Positions 1 through 9,369 of a DNA stretch of 23,630 nucleotides are shown in pieces. This DNA is from Paramacrobiotus richtersi. Its lineage: Eukaryota > Tardigrada > Eutardigrada > Parachela > Macrobiotidae. The notes beneath the pieces are model-generated. The model saw nothing but the letters and a program-made list of their open reading frames with translations. It ran no database searches and had not been told where the DNA came from. Where the stretch lies: positions 1 to 23,630 of the forward strand of contig JAQGAU010000813.1 of NCBI GenBank assembly GCA_034698045.1. Direction: 5' to 3'. The position numbers and the translations under genes were made by a program. The stretch's first letter is position 1. Every line of letters starts with the position of its first letter.

Positions 1-2954
1 GCTTCAATGCGCCGCATCTCCTCGGGATGATGATCATGAAAATGAGCTTGCAATTGTCGGATATATCTCCCACAGATCAGACATGGTTTGCTGTCCTTAT
101 GTCGCAGTGCGTGCTTCGACATGTGTGCAACCAAGTCGGAAAAGGTCGGTGCGTGGAAATCGCAGGCAAGACAGTCCCGTTGCGACTGATCACTGGAACT
201 ACCGGGAGGGGAATGCTGGAACTGGTGGAGATCGAAAACGGCTTTACTGATATAGTGTCGATGACATGCTGCGCAATAATATGAGAATCGTCCTGTGGTT
301 TTCACGTGCTCGATGGCAGCTTCGATCGCTACAGGATCCGCTGTTGCTGACTGTGACAGCGAACCATCTTTGTGCTGCAATCAACAATCCACACTTTCTG
401 ATTCCTTAATCATAAGCAAAACTCAGTGTCGGTCTAACCTACAAACTGTTCATATCCGTGAAAACTGACGATCTCCGTACTTCTATACAATCTTCATAAC
501 CATCATTTCATTAGAAAATTCACGAGAACCGCTACTTTTATGCTTCGTAGTCATTCAGTTTTCCTATAGATTATACTTTTTTTCGTATGAACTCTTTCTA
601 ATAGATATTATCTTAACGACATCCAGCAAAAGAACCTAATTCCTAATTATACAAAATCGGAAAATTCTCCTGCAGCACGAAAGCAGTCAACTAACCAGTC
701 ACCGTCAACAATTTGTTACTCAATTTCCAAGCAATTACTCAGTTCTAAATCATCAATTCTAAAAAACCGTTCAGTAATTAAACGTTATTACAAGCATCTC
801 ACCATCGCTTTCACATGGATTTTCAATGACCTCTCAGAGGGACACTTTCTCCCACAATACATGCATTCCACCGTCCACTGGGCGACACACTCCGGATGAG
901 CACGGCGAATGTGCACGGTCAGACGATTTGAGCTAGAAGCGCCTTCAAAATCGCATAAATGGCATTTGTTCCTTTTCGTCCCTTTATCCACTTGTTCACC
1001 GAACTCAGGTTCATTCCGTTGAACGTTTGCCATGATGACATTCTCCTCAATCGGTAGGGCTGGCGAAAAGTCTGATGAAACCAAAAGAACATCGGCAACG
1101 CTTTCCATCTCCTCCGACGGTACAATGTTTGATACGGGAAGTTGTTCCGGTATTCCAAACGATGGATCGACCGGTAGAGAATTTGTCAAATTTTCGGTAA
1201 GATTTGCAAGTGGTTTTACAGTTTTCTTTGCTGAGTCTCTTCGTCTTTTAGGCACTTTCAGCGGAGAAACGTCCTTGTGTGTGTCACACGGGATTCCGTC
1301 TTCGGGTAAATTGACATCGTCATTAGACAGAAAAATATCTGCGAAGAAGACAGAAAGAATGTATACAGTAAATTACCTGTAAAGTGTAAATTACCTCAAC
1401 CGCTTTCATTTCTAACAAATATCCAAACAAAGCGAATACTTCGAGTACGTAAGAAATGGTTTTAGATTTCGTAAACTTCGAACAAATCTGACACACATGC
1501 ACCTAATATGATCTCTGTACCCAAGTTTTCCATGAGAGTGCTTTCTTCGACGCGTTTTTTCCTCCATCGGGAACATTTCCGCACTGTGGAGTCGTCTTCC
1601 GGTTCTTTGTCAGCGTTATTCCTCGCTCGCTGGTCTGCACGACGTTTCCGTGCCCTGCACGCCGGGCACAATGCCGCACCGCCTTTAAACACCAGGGCGC
1701 ATCCCCCATCGAAATTACTCTCCAAACCGGGACAAATAGTCGCACTACTCAATGACAATAACAGCTCCTTGAGGCACCAGAAATTCTCCAACGGAATGTG
1801 GCCAAATTCGTCACCGTTGTATAACAGATTATGGATCCTACAAATCAGATTGAAATCAGTGGATGCTTGTCATATTATGTTGATCGCATGATCGGCACTT
1901 TCGTTCATATCACTTTTCGACATATCACGTTTATAAATCTGTTCTACCTACTTACATACTTTTTCCACAACCTTCGCAAGTGCGATTAAACAAACATTTG
2001 AAGATTCGACTCGAATATATATGTATCAAAAAAAGAAACGCAAAAGCACAGTAAAGCAAACGCATACCTGATGATTGGCACAAGATCGGCCGCAACACTA
2101 ACGGCATGCGTGATTTCATATGACGCCTTATCAATCCGGAAGAACATGACGAAATCATCATCATCCAGAAAGATGTTCCACTCGGGAGGGAGGCTGACCA
2201 ATGCCAAACCGGATCGCAATATACCGTAAGTAAACTGAATCTCTGTCGCTGGAGGAGAGTGTTCTTCAACGGACATCTCACTGCTCTCTTCGTCTTCGAA
2301 CTCAGAAATGGATGGCGAAGGAGACAAGCTTTGTTGAAGGAAGGCTTCCTTATCAAAATCGCCGTCGTGGGTGGGTGCGTCGGTATATTTTACAGTTGCA
2401 TGCAATACCCTCTGCATTCTGGCGATGACGCTGTAAAAAATATACAAAATTAATTTAAACTCATCCTTCATCTGATCAGATTTAATCTGATCATCAGAAT
2501 TTATGAATGACCGTCATAATTGTCATAAAAGGAAAAAACAAGGTGGCAAATGAGCAAATTCAATAATGACGAACGGAAAGAATCCGAACTGCATTGTAAT
2601 AAACAGGGAAAACGGGTAGAAAAACACATACTGAGGTGGCAATGTCTGGTTCTCTGGGATAATCTTCTCTGGAGGAATCCGCTTGAACGGCCGTATTGTT
2701 GGTATGGCAGTCGCTTTTAGTCTTTGTTGCCGATTCCCAGAGTGCTGGGCTTGAAAGTCCTCGGAACGAAAATGATCTGAACACATGCAGGTGTGCGTGG
2801 TGGGCTGCCAATCGCGTCCGCGTGCAGCAAACTGAATCCATGCTGCACGGTGGTCGTTGTTGACAGGAAATCTGTGATAACTCGGTGAAGGACCTCGTAT
2901 ACGCCATGTTAGTGTATCGCGGAAGTTCGCACAATCTATGACGCAACAGCCCAT
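1..2954 (-). CDS. Gene A: THAP plus C2H2 zinc-finger protein, partial (3' part beyond window)
   Basis: Exons on the minus strand: 2954-2632, 2430-2068, 1837-1521, 1338-803, and 374 running off the left edge at 1. The reading frame is open through all joined exons (1913 nt seen), with the same intron phases as genes B and C. The start MGCCVIDC is the first ATG before the THAP cysteines; CSDHF supplies the C-x2-H pair and IPTIRPF the C-terminal THAP box. Exon 2 is 75 nt longer than in B and C, adding a Ser/Glu-rich insert (SPSPSISEFEDEESSEMS). Exon 3 is 15 nt longer. Exon 4 carries the two-finger block and its last finger is completed by the first codon of exon 5. Exon 5 fingers visible before the edge are intact, including CLICGRYI. 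It is the most divergent of the three intact copies; exon 6 is not in the window. Confidence 0.82.
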
Positions 2955-3160
2955 GATCGCCTCCGAACGAATGTCGTTAGAACAGAAATGAAATGGTTTC
3001 CGTCTGATCAGATGGTTGACATGGTCTAGCGCGAAACCAGATTCTTAATCCATAAAGTTGATAAAGACTCAAAGTCGAGGAAAACAAAGAACTATACAAG
3101 CCTCCGTAGCTGATGATTCCCAGATCCGAAAAAAACACGCAGGTAATCTGCGAACACCAA
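2955..3160 (-). promoter_or_regulatory. Gene A 5' leader with conserved acceptor-like site
   Basis: A CGCAG acceptor-like site at 3150-3148 is followed by leader sequence that aligns with the leaders of genes B and C (for example the TAYGGNGG segment). It lies 193 nt upstream of the ATG. It is probably a 5' UTR exon preceded by an intron, since no in-frame ATG extends the THAP protein. Confidence 0.35.
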
Positions 3161-3504
3161 GAAAAAATGATAAGCAACAACTGTACAAGTAACGACTTCA
3201 CAACGGGAGTGCAAAAATATACGAAGTCGAGAAAGAATTTGTTGTCATAGTTCAATTTCCAAGATTTCGCAAAATTACATGGAAATACAAGCACCACAGT
3301 GACAACCGCTCTCGGGGCGGACGCTGCCTTTGGGCAATTCTGGCGAATGCCTTTCAACGGCTTTCGTGGCAGCCTTCTTTTTCGATCGTAATATCGTATA
3401 CGCTTAATTTTTTTAAAGTTAAATTTAATGATGGTACTAACTAAACAGACCATAATCTTCTTAGTAGTGTTCATGATACAAAGACAGACGTAGTTGTTGA
3501 GATT

Positions 3505-3510
3505 TTTATT
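3505..3510 (-). terminator. Candidate poly(A) signal after block X'
   Basis: AATAAA on the minus strand lies 30 nt after the stop of the exon-like block. The E copy has AATAGA at the corresponding place. It could serve gene B if its transcript reads through relic E'. Confidence 0.35.
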
Positions 3511-3539
3511 ATGTGTAATCTCTTCAAGTGGAGGAGAAA

Positions 3540-3665
3540 TTAAAAGTGCGTTACAACAGACAACAAAAGACCGTTTCGAACCGCATACTTTGTTTCCGGC
3601 AGATTCGTTCGTCTAGCACTCTCAACTGGCATTTTCATATCGCCTTTCGACCAGGCTGATTTTTC
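3540..3665 (-). pseudogene. Exon-like block X' (41 codons) with acceptor and poly(A) signal
   Basis: A polypyrimidine-CTACAG acceptor precedes an open phase-0 frame starting EKSAWSKGDMKMPVESARR and ending at TAA 3542-3540. AATAAA lies about 30 nt further on at 3510-3505. A second copy with the same acceptor and frame lies at 11306-11464. It may be the ancestral 3' terminal exon of the E-type unit, or an internal exon using the GTATGC donor after PETK. I recognise no domain. Many differences between the two copies are non-synonymous, so current function is doubtful. Confidence 0.4.
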
Positions 3666-3717
3666 CTGTAGAGGAAAGGTTACAAAAGAACGACGTAAAG
3701 CCGCTGAACAAAAAAAA

Positions 3718-3790
3718 GGTAATACATAATGACAAACATAATGACAAAAAAAGGTAATACATAATGACAAGGTAATACATAATGACAAAA
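3718..3790. repeat. Short tandem repeat, GGTAATACATAATGACAA units
   Basis: About three full or partial units of an 18-bp motif plus shorter CATAATGACAA pieces occur in a row. The homologous place in relic E (about 11515) has only a single diverged unit, so the expansion is local to this copy. Confidence 0.75.
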
Positions 3791-3851
3791 TTGTAAGAAC
3801 AATCTGCAAAACAGCTAGGTTATGAAAAAGAGGAATAAAGGTCACCAACTA

Positions 3852-4270
3852 ACTATCCACACACATCTCCGGATGTCGCGTCTCAAGGTGCTTCATCAGT
3901 CTGATCTCCTGAGTGTATCCCAGCTGGCACTACTCGCGGCGAAAGGGAATTCCTCCAGCGCCGTCCACTAGATGCCGAGTTTGCGACTCTCTTCCCTGAC
4001 CTCTGATAACCCGTTTTTTTCACGTCCGCATCCAGCGAATATATCTCCCGCGACCTGGATGCCGCGGAAGCTAGCAGCGTAAACGTTGACCTGTGCGCTA
4101 CACTGCATATTTGGCCCACACAGCGGCTTCAATTTCTGGATGTGTGCCGTGTTGACGTCGGAAACAGCCAGTGGGACGAGATTTTCCTGGAATGCATCTT
4201 TCCGTATCAGCAGCTAACTTTCGTTTACCGCCCGGAACGGCTTCCCGACATATTGCACAGTTCCAGATAC
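3852..4270 (-). pseudogene. Relic E': decayed exon 6 copy downstream of gene B
   Basis: The minus strand aligns along exon 6 of genes B and C: the first finger's CAxC start near 4255, the CIRGK-like centre, the RWMHIGD-equivalent stretch near 4040, and the terminal finger's GAGATCAGACTGATGAAGCA segment near 3895. Stops and small indels break the frame throughout, and the finger cysteines are largely lost. It follows gene B in transcription order and is followed by the exon-like block at 3540-3665. Confidence 0.7.
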
Positions 4271-4689
4271 ATCATTCGATTCAGTTTATCGAGGGCATAC
4301 AAGTGCAGGCGAGATAAGATTAACAAACCCGAAGTTATCAAAGAAACTAGTTTAAGACAGAGGCACCAGACAACAATAAAAGGGCATGTTTGTTCCTCAT
4401 ACAAACAGCAAATGTAGTTTTCTTGTATTCATGTTTTACGTGGAATATGTAATAATAATTATCTTCTTCACGTGCCGAAAAAAATGTGACGTTAACAAAG
4501 ACCGTCATGAACCGAACTCACTTCCGGACATGTGTCTGCCAACCGTACTCATGCCAGGAAAAACTTGGCTGAACTTTAATCGATGCTAACGAAGGTTTTT
4601 CAGTATGACAAACAAACGAAAATCAAATCAGAGATATGCGCTCAACAACAACGCCAAGTAACAACATACAAAAATGAAGTTATCAGCTA

Positions 4690-4779
4690 CTAGTTATCCG
4701 CACATTTCTCCGGGTGTCGCGTGTCTCGATGCTTAATCAGACTGATCTCCTTGATAAAACCCAACTGGCACTCATCACA
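4690..4779 (-). CDS. Gene B: extra C-terminal C2H2 finger in +1 frame
   Basis: Directly overlapping the exon 6 stop, the +1 frame reads CDECQLGFIKEISLIKH, then RDTRH and PEK, a canonical C-x2-C-x12-H-x4-H finger with a typical linker, and ends at TAG (4692-4690). The first Cys codon (4779-4777) shares its last base with the frame-0 TGA (4777-4775). The finger core differs from the gene C equivalent only at third codon positions. How it would be joined to the upstream frame is not settled. Confidence 0.55.
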   Translation of the reverse strand, partial: CDECQLGFIKEISLIKHRDTRHPEKCADN

Positions 4780-7700
4780 CCGCTGGCGGAAAATCCTCCA
4801 GCGCAATCCGATCTCGGGGTTTCACATATCCACGTCGATTCTTTACGTAAATCCCCAGTTTCCTTTTCTCTTCCCTGACTTGCTGAAACCGCTCCTTCAA
4901 GTCCCCGATATGCATCCAGCGAATATGCTTCCGCATGGATACCGCCGAGATAAACAGCTTACCGCACTGATCACACGGCAGACGTTGACCTTGCGCTGCC
5001 CCTTTGTATTTGGCACTCACAGTGGCTATCAGCTCTTTGTGTTTGCCACGTTTCCACGGTTGACGAGACTGAAAAGGTTTTCCCGGAGTGCAGCATTTCA
5101 AATGAGCAGCCATCTGCTTGTCACCGCCGGGAATGGCTTTCCGACAGACTGCACAGAACTGGGCTCTGGTTATATCGTGGTACAAACGGTAATGGCTGGC
5201 CACTATCGCATGAGCTGAAACAAGAATTCATACAAATTTTTACCAATCTGAAATGGCCAAAAAACTCAACTTTGAAGCAGTAACCAGAGTTCTGCATCAT
5301 ATTTAAAACATAACAGCCAATTTAAACTTTCAGTTAACCTCTCAATCAGAACTGAACACGTTCAGCTCTAAGATTCTTTACCATAAACAGTTCATAATTC
5401 TTCGCTTCTTGTTCGTAACACTATCTTGTGGTATGTTTAGTTTTGTTCGATTTTCTTTACAGTGTAACCAAAATCCACAGTTTTTGTACCTGAAAACGAT
5501 CCATAAATTTTCAGCAGCTAACCGGCTTTTACAAAATTACCGTTATAACAATTACATAGCCCCGTAACTTCATAAATATCTCGGATTAAGACTTTAAGTT
5601 CGGCATCAGCGCTAAAATGGAACACATTTTAATGTCGAGAGACTTACATTCGTATTTCTTGTCACACACGGGACACGGAAATACACCGTCAGCCTTGTGT
5701 TCCAGTACATGATTGGCAAATTCCCTGGCTTTGTAGCATAGCTTGGCGCAATACAAACACTGAAACCCATCGTGCGCTGTTTTCTTATGGGAGCTCAACA
5801 TCCGCTTCGTTTTGAATTTGTCCCCGCATTCTTCACACTGCTCCACCCAGTCAGCTTCGATGCGTCGTCTCTCCTCGGGATGACAAGTTCGAACATGGGT
5901 CCGTAACTGCCCGAGATAATATCTCCCACAGATTAGACATGGTTTCTTGTCTTTATGCCGCAGAGCGTGCTCCGACATGTGAGCCGCCAAGTCGGAAAAG
6001 GTCGGCGCATGGAAATCGCAGGCAGGACAGTCCCGTTGCGAATGATCACTGGAAGTATTGGGAGGGAAATGCTGGAACTGGTGGAGATCGAACACGGGTT
6101 TACTTATGTAGAATCTATGGCATACTGCGCAGTAACACGTGTATCTTCCTGTGGCATTCATGTGCTCGATAGCGGCGTCGTTCGCGGTAGGGTCCACTGT
6201 CGACACTGAACCATCTTTGTGCTGGAACCAAGAAGACATTCATCTACTCTTGTTCATCGCGTTAGCAATCACAGGTCATGGCGAACCTTTCATCATACCT
6301 GTGGGTTGTTAGAAAACAATCCCAGATACGATGTACTGCACAGTATCTGTACTATAGTTATAATGATTTAAAAGTATCATACGTAATTCACAGTATTTAA
6401 CACTTGTGGATTGTTACAGCCAATCCATAAGTTACATACGCGCAACCACATAACACGCACTACACAAAACCGCTTATTCATTAACCCACCGATGTTTGAC
6501 AGTTCATTGGCTATTACATGGCTAACCTAATGAGCGTTTTCTGAATCACCTTACCATCGTTTTCACATGCATTTTCAATGACGTCTCCGAGGGACATTTC
6601 CTCCCACAGAACGTGCATTCCACCGTCCACTGGGCGGCATACTCCGGATGGGCCCGGCGGATATGCACGGTCAGGCATGTTTTACGATAATCGGCCACAA
6701 AACCACATAGATGGCACGTGTTCTTGTTGATCTTGCTATCCTCTTGCGCAGAATAATCCAATTCATTCAGCTGTACACTCGGTGGGAAATCATCCACTTC
6801 AGTCGGCACAGGTGCCGAACAATCTGCTGAATCCAGAACAACATGGGCAGCGCTGCCTGTTTCCTTAGAGTCGGATACGGGAAGTTGTTCCGGTATTCCA
6901 CAACATGGATCAACCGGCAAAGAATTCTCCAAATTTTCATCGGTAGTTGACGCAGATGCTGTCTTTGCTGAATGTCTACGTTTTTTAGGCGGTGTCAGCA
7001 GAGGTTCCTCATTCTGTTCGTGAAATGGGATTTCGTCTTTTGGTAAACCGAATTTGTCATTCGATGTGACAAGGTCTGCGAAGAAAAAAGAATGAAATGG
7101 AGATATTCGGCAAATGGTACGTCAACCGAAAGCTACAACGAAAATTTCATCAGATCCCAACATAAATACACGCACAAGTTTGATAACAGATAGCACAATT
7201 CACTTTAATTGCTTTCACTTCCTATAAAAAGCCCAAAAAAACGAACACGCAAAACATTCTGTAAACACTTCCCTAAGAAGTATCGGACCTATTTCAACCA
7301 TTTCCCAAAACTAATGATTTACATGTTTTTCATTATGAGAATAAGTGTACACTATTCACATTGAAAATTGCAACAGCAAATCGAGCGGAAGCGGATATCG
7401 CGTTTACGCTGAGCACTGTACCCAAACTTTCTGCTGCAATCTTCTTCTTCCGTCGGGTATACTTCCGCACTTTGGAATCGTCTCCCGATTCTTTAGCAGC
7501 CTTGATTCTGGCTCGCTGGTCGGCAGCACGTTTCCGCGCCCTGCACGCCGGACACAATGCCGCACCGCCTTTGTACACCAATGCGCATCCCCCGTCGAAA
7601 TTACTCTCCAGACCGGGACAAACTGTTGCAGAGCTCAACGATAATAACAGCTCTTTTAGGCACCAGAAATTTTCCAGCGGGATGTGGCCAAATTCATTAC

Positions 7701-8803
7701 CGGTGTATAACAGATTATGGATTCTATAAACAAGATAAAAATCAATGGAAGTTTGTCAATATTTTGATCGATATCCAAATGCAAGGTAATTTTTTGAAGG
7801 AAACTGCACTGGCTGGAAAAACGGCTTCTGCTATAAAATGTCATCAATACTGTAAAGTTAGCGGTCATTAGCCTCGACAACGTATATAATGGTAACGGGA
7901 AAACACAGAAAATCGAAAACAAACGGTTACAAACCTGATTTTTGGTACAAGATCAGCCGCAACAATGACGGCATGCGTGATTTCATATGACGCCTTATCA
8001 ATACGGAAGAACATGACGAAATCATCATCATCCGTAAAGGTGTTCCACTCGGAAGGCAGGCTGACCAACGACAGACCGGATCGCAATATATCGTAAGTAA
8101 ACTGAACCTCCGTTCCGAAATATTCAATGGACAATTCATCCCTCTCGAAATTGCCGTCGTGGGTGGGTGCGTCGGTACCCTTCAGCGTTGCTTGTAATAC
8201 CTTCTGCTTTCCAGTAAGAACGCTGTAAAAATTAATGTACAAATTTCAAATCATATTACATAGTTTAAATCGGAATTTCAGAACGTACTAATGATCGTCA
8301 TATTTATAAACTAAATGTAATGAGGAGAATAACGAGAAATGAGGAATGAAGGTGTCCACAGAACGAATACAAGGTTTTAAATTCATTAAATTAATTTAAA
8401 TAGCCAACGGAAGGAATCTGAACTACACCGCAATAAACCAGAAAACGGGCAGAAAAATAAAAAAATAATTAATTTAATATTACCGGGATGTCAGTTTTCG
8501 CTTCTTAGGAAAAATCGGCCGTATTGTTGGGATGCCATTCGCTTTCAGTGTCTTTTGCCCATCGTCGCAATCGCCGTCCTGAAAGTCCTCGGGACGAAAA
8601 TGCTCCGAACACATATACGAGGACGTGCTGGGCTGCCATCCGGATCCGCGCTGAAATCCGCGATTACGTCCAGTAAACCGGATCCATGCTGCACGATGAT
8701 CGATGTTTTCAGGAAATTTGTGATAACTCGCCAAAGAACCTGGTGCTCGCCATTTATCCCGGGAATTCGCGCAGTCTACGACGCAGCATTTTTTCCAGTC
8801 CAT
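4775..8803 (-). CDS. Gene B: THAP plus multi-C2H2 zinc-finger protein, six exons
   Basis: Exons on the minus strand: 8803-8484, 8222-7935, 7723-7422, 7075-6555, 6221-5648, 5214-4775. All introns are GT-AG, phases 2,2,1,0,1, and join into 814 codons. The start is the first true ATG before the THAP domain and matches genes A and C. Residues 1-98 are THAP: C6, C11, C65, H68, W40, and an IPTIRPIF box at 91-98. Residues 107-203 are a conserved domain I do not recognise (DDDDFVMFFRIDKASYEI). Residues 203-303 are a Cys-rich basic module with CPAC. An acidic linker and about ten fingers follow: two in exon 4, five plus one split in exon 5, two in exon 6. Two fingers are completed only by splicing (H-x4-H across intron 4, C-x2-C and H-x4-H across intron 5), which strongly supports the model. 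It is probably a nuclear sequence-specific DNA-binding protein; the target is unknown. The frame ends inside another finger (see 4690-4779). Confidence 0.85.
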
Positions 8804-9075
8804 GATCAAATCATATAGAATTTCAATCACAATGGCTCTTTGTCAAAGAAGTCGAAGACACATATACAGAATCCACCATAACGAATGGTTTTACTTTCGC
8901 AAAAAAAGGTGCGAGAGGTGCTGAACAAACGCTCCAGCTCCAGTATGCGGACTGCGAAAACAGTAAACCAGGACTATCATTCAGTTACTCACAGTTTGAG
9001 GAAGAGTTCAACACTTTCTAAAAAGACATCAACTAAGATTCAAAATCTGTGCAACAGCAGCAACACACAACAAAT
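8804..9075 (-). promoter_or_regulatory. Gene B 5' leader and proximal flank
   Basis: This flank is clearly homologous to 16796-17060 upstream of gene C. Shared elements include a CGCAG acceptor-like site (exon would begin at 8951), an ATTCGTTATGGTGG block and a GAAGAGTTCAACACTT block. Homology with C fades beyond about 9075, so this marks the duplicated unit's 5' boundary. No convincing TATA box was found inside it. Confidence 0.4.
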
Positions 9076-9097
9076 AATGAGTTGCAACTAACAACTA

Positions 9098-9148
9098 GCA
9101 AGTTGCTGTAAGCAGCAACTTACAAATTTTCGATTTGCAGCAACTTGC
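9098..9148. repeat. Nested inverted repeats (GCAAGTTGCTG / CAGCAACTTGC)
   Basis: GCAAGTTGCTG at 9098-9108 pairs with CAGCAACTTGC at 9138-9148 (11 of 11). AAGTTGCTG at 9100-9108 also pairs with CAGCAACTT at 9113-9121 around a 4-nt loop. It lies just outside the duplicated 5' flank of gene B. Confidence 0.7.
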
Positions 9149-9369
9149 AAAAGCGCTTCGGATCTACAAAATTAATGGTAAATTCTCCCTGGGCGGGCGC
9201 TGCCTTTTGGTCTGTGCCACCGCCTTACATAAGGCAGTTATCGCGCGCTGAAAAATGGCGCTCAGACTACTGTAAGTATCCATCCACAAATGCATTGGTA
9301 AGCAATGCTTACTAAACATGTACGTTAAAATTCGAAAGTTTTATGCATTATGACAGCTGCGATTTAGTT

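Noticed and set aside
1032..1382. Plus-strand open frames of about 80-135 codons over exons (also at 1508, 4721, 7361, 12893, 16469)
   Set aside because: They are antisense shadows of the zinc-finger exons, with no independent conservation or splice sites.
2977..3474. 165-residue minus-strand frame upstream of gene A
   Set aside because: It covers the conserved leader and acceptor-like site. It is hydrophobic and low-complexity, and does not continue into the THAP frame.
4813..4879. Treating the exon 6 +1 finger as simple sequencing error
   Set aside because: The same one-base offset occurs independently in genes B and C with different local sequence (GATTTTCC versus GATATTCC), so a single base-calling error is unlikely.
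7656..7922. Minus-strand frame across intron 2 of gene B (also in C)
   Set aside because: It reads through the splice sites; its similarity between copies is explained by the near-identical intron tract.
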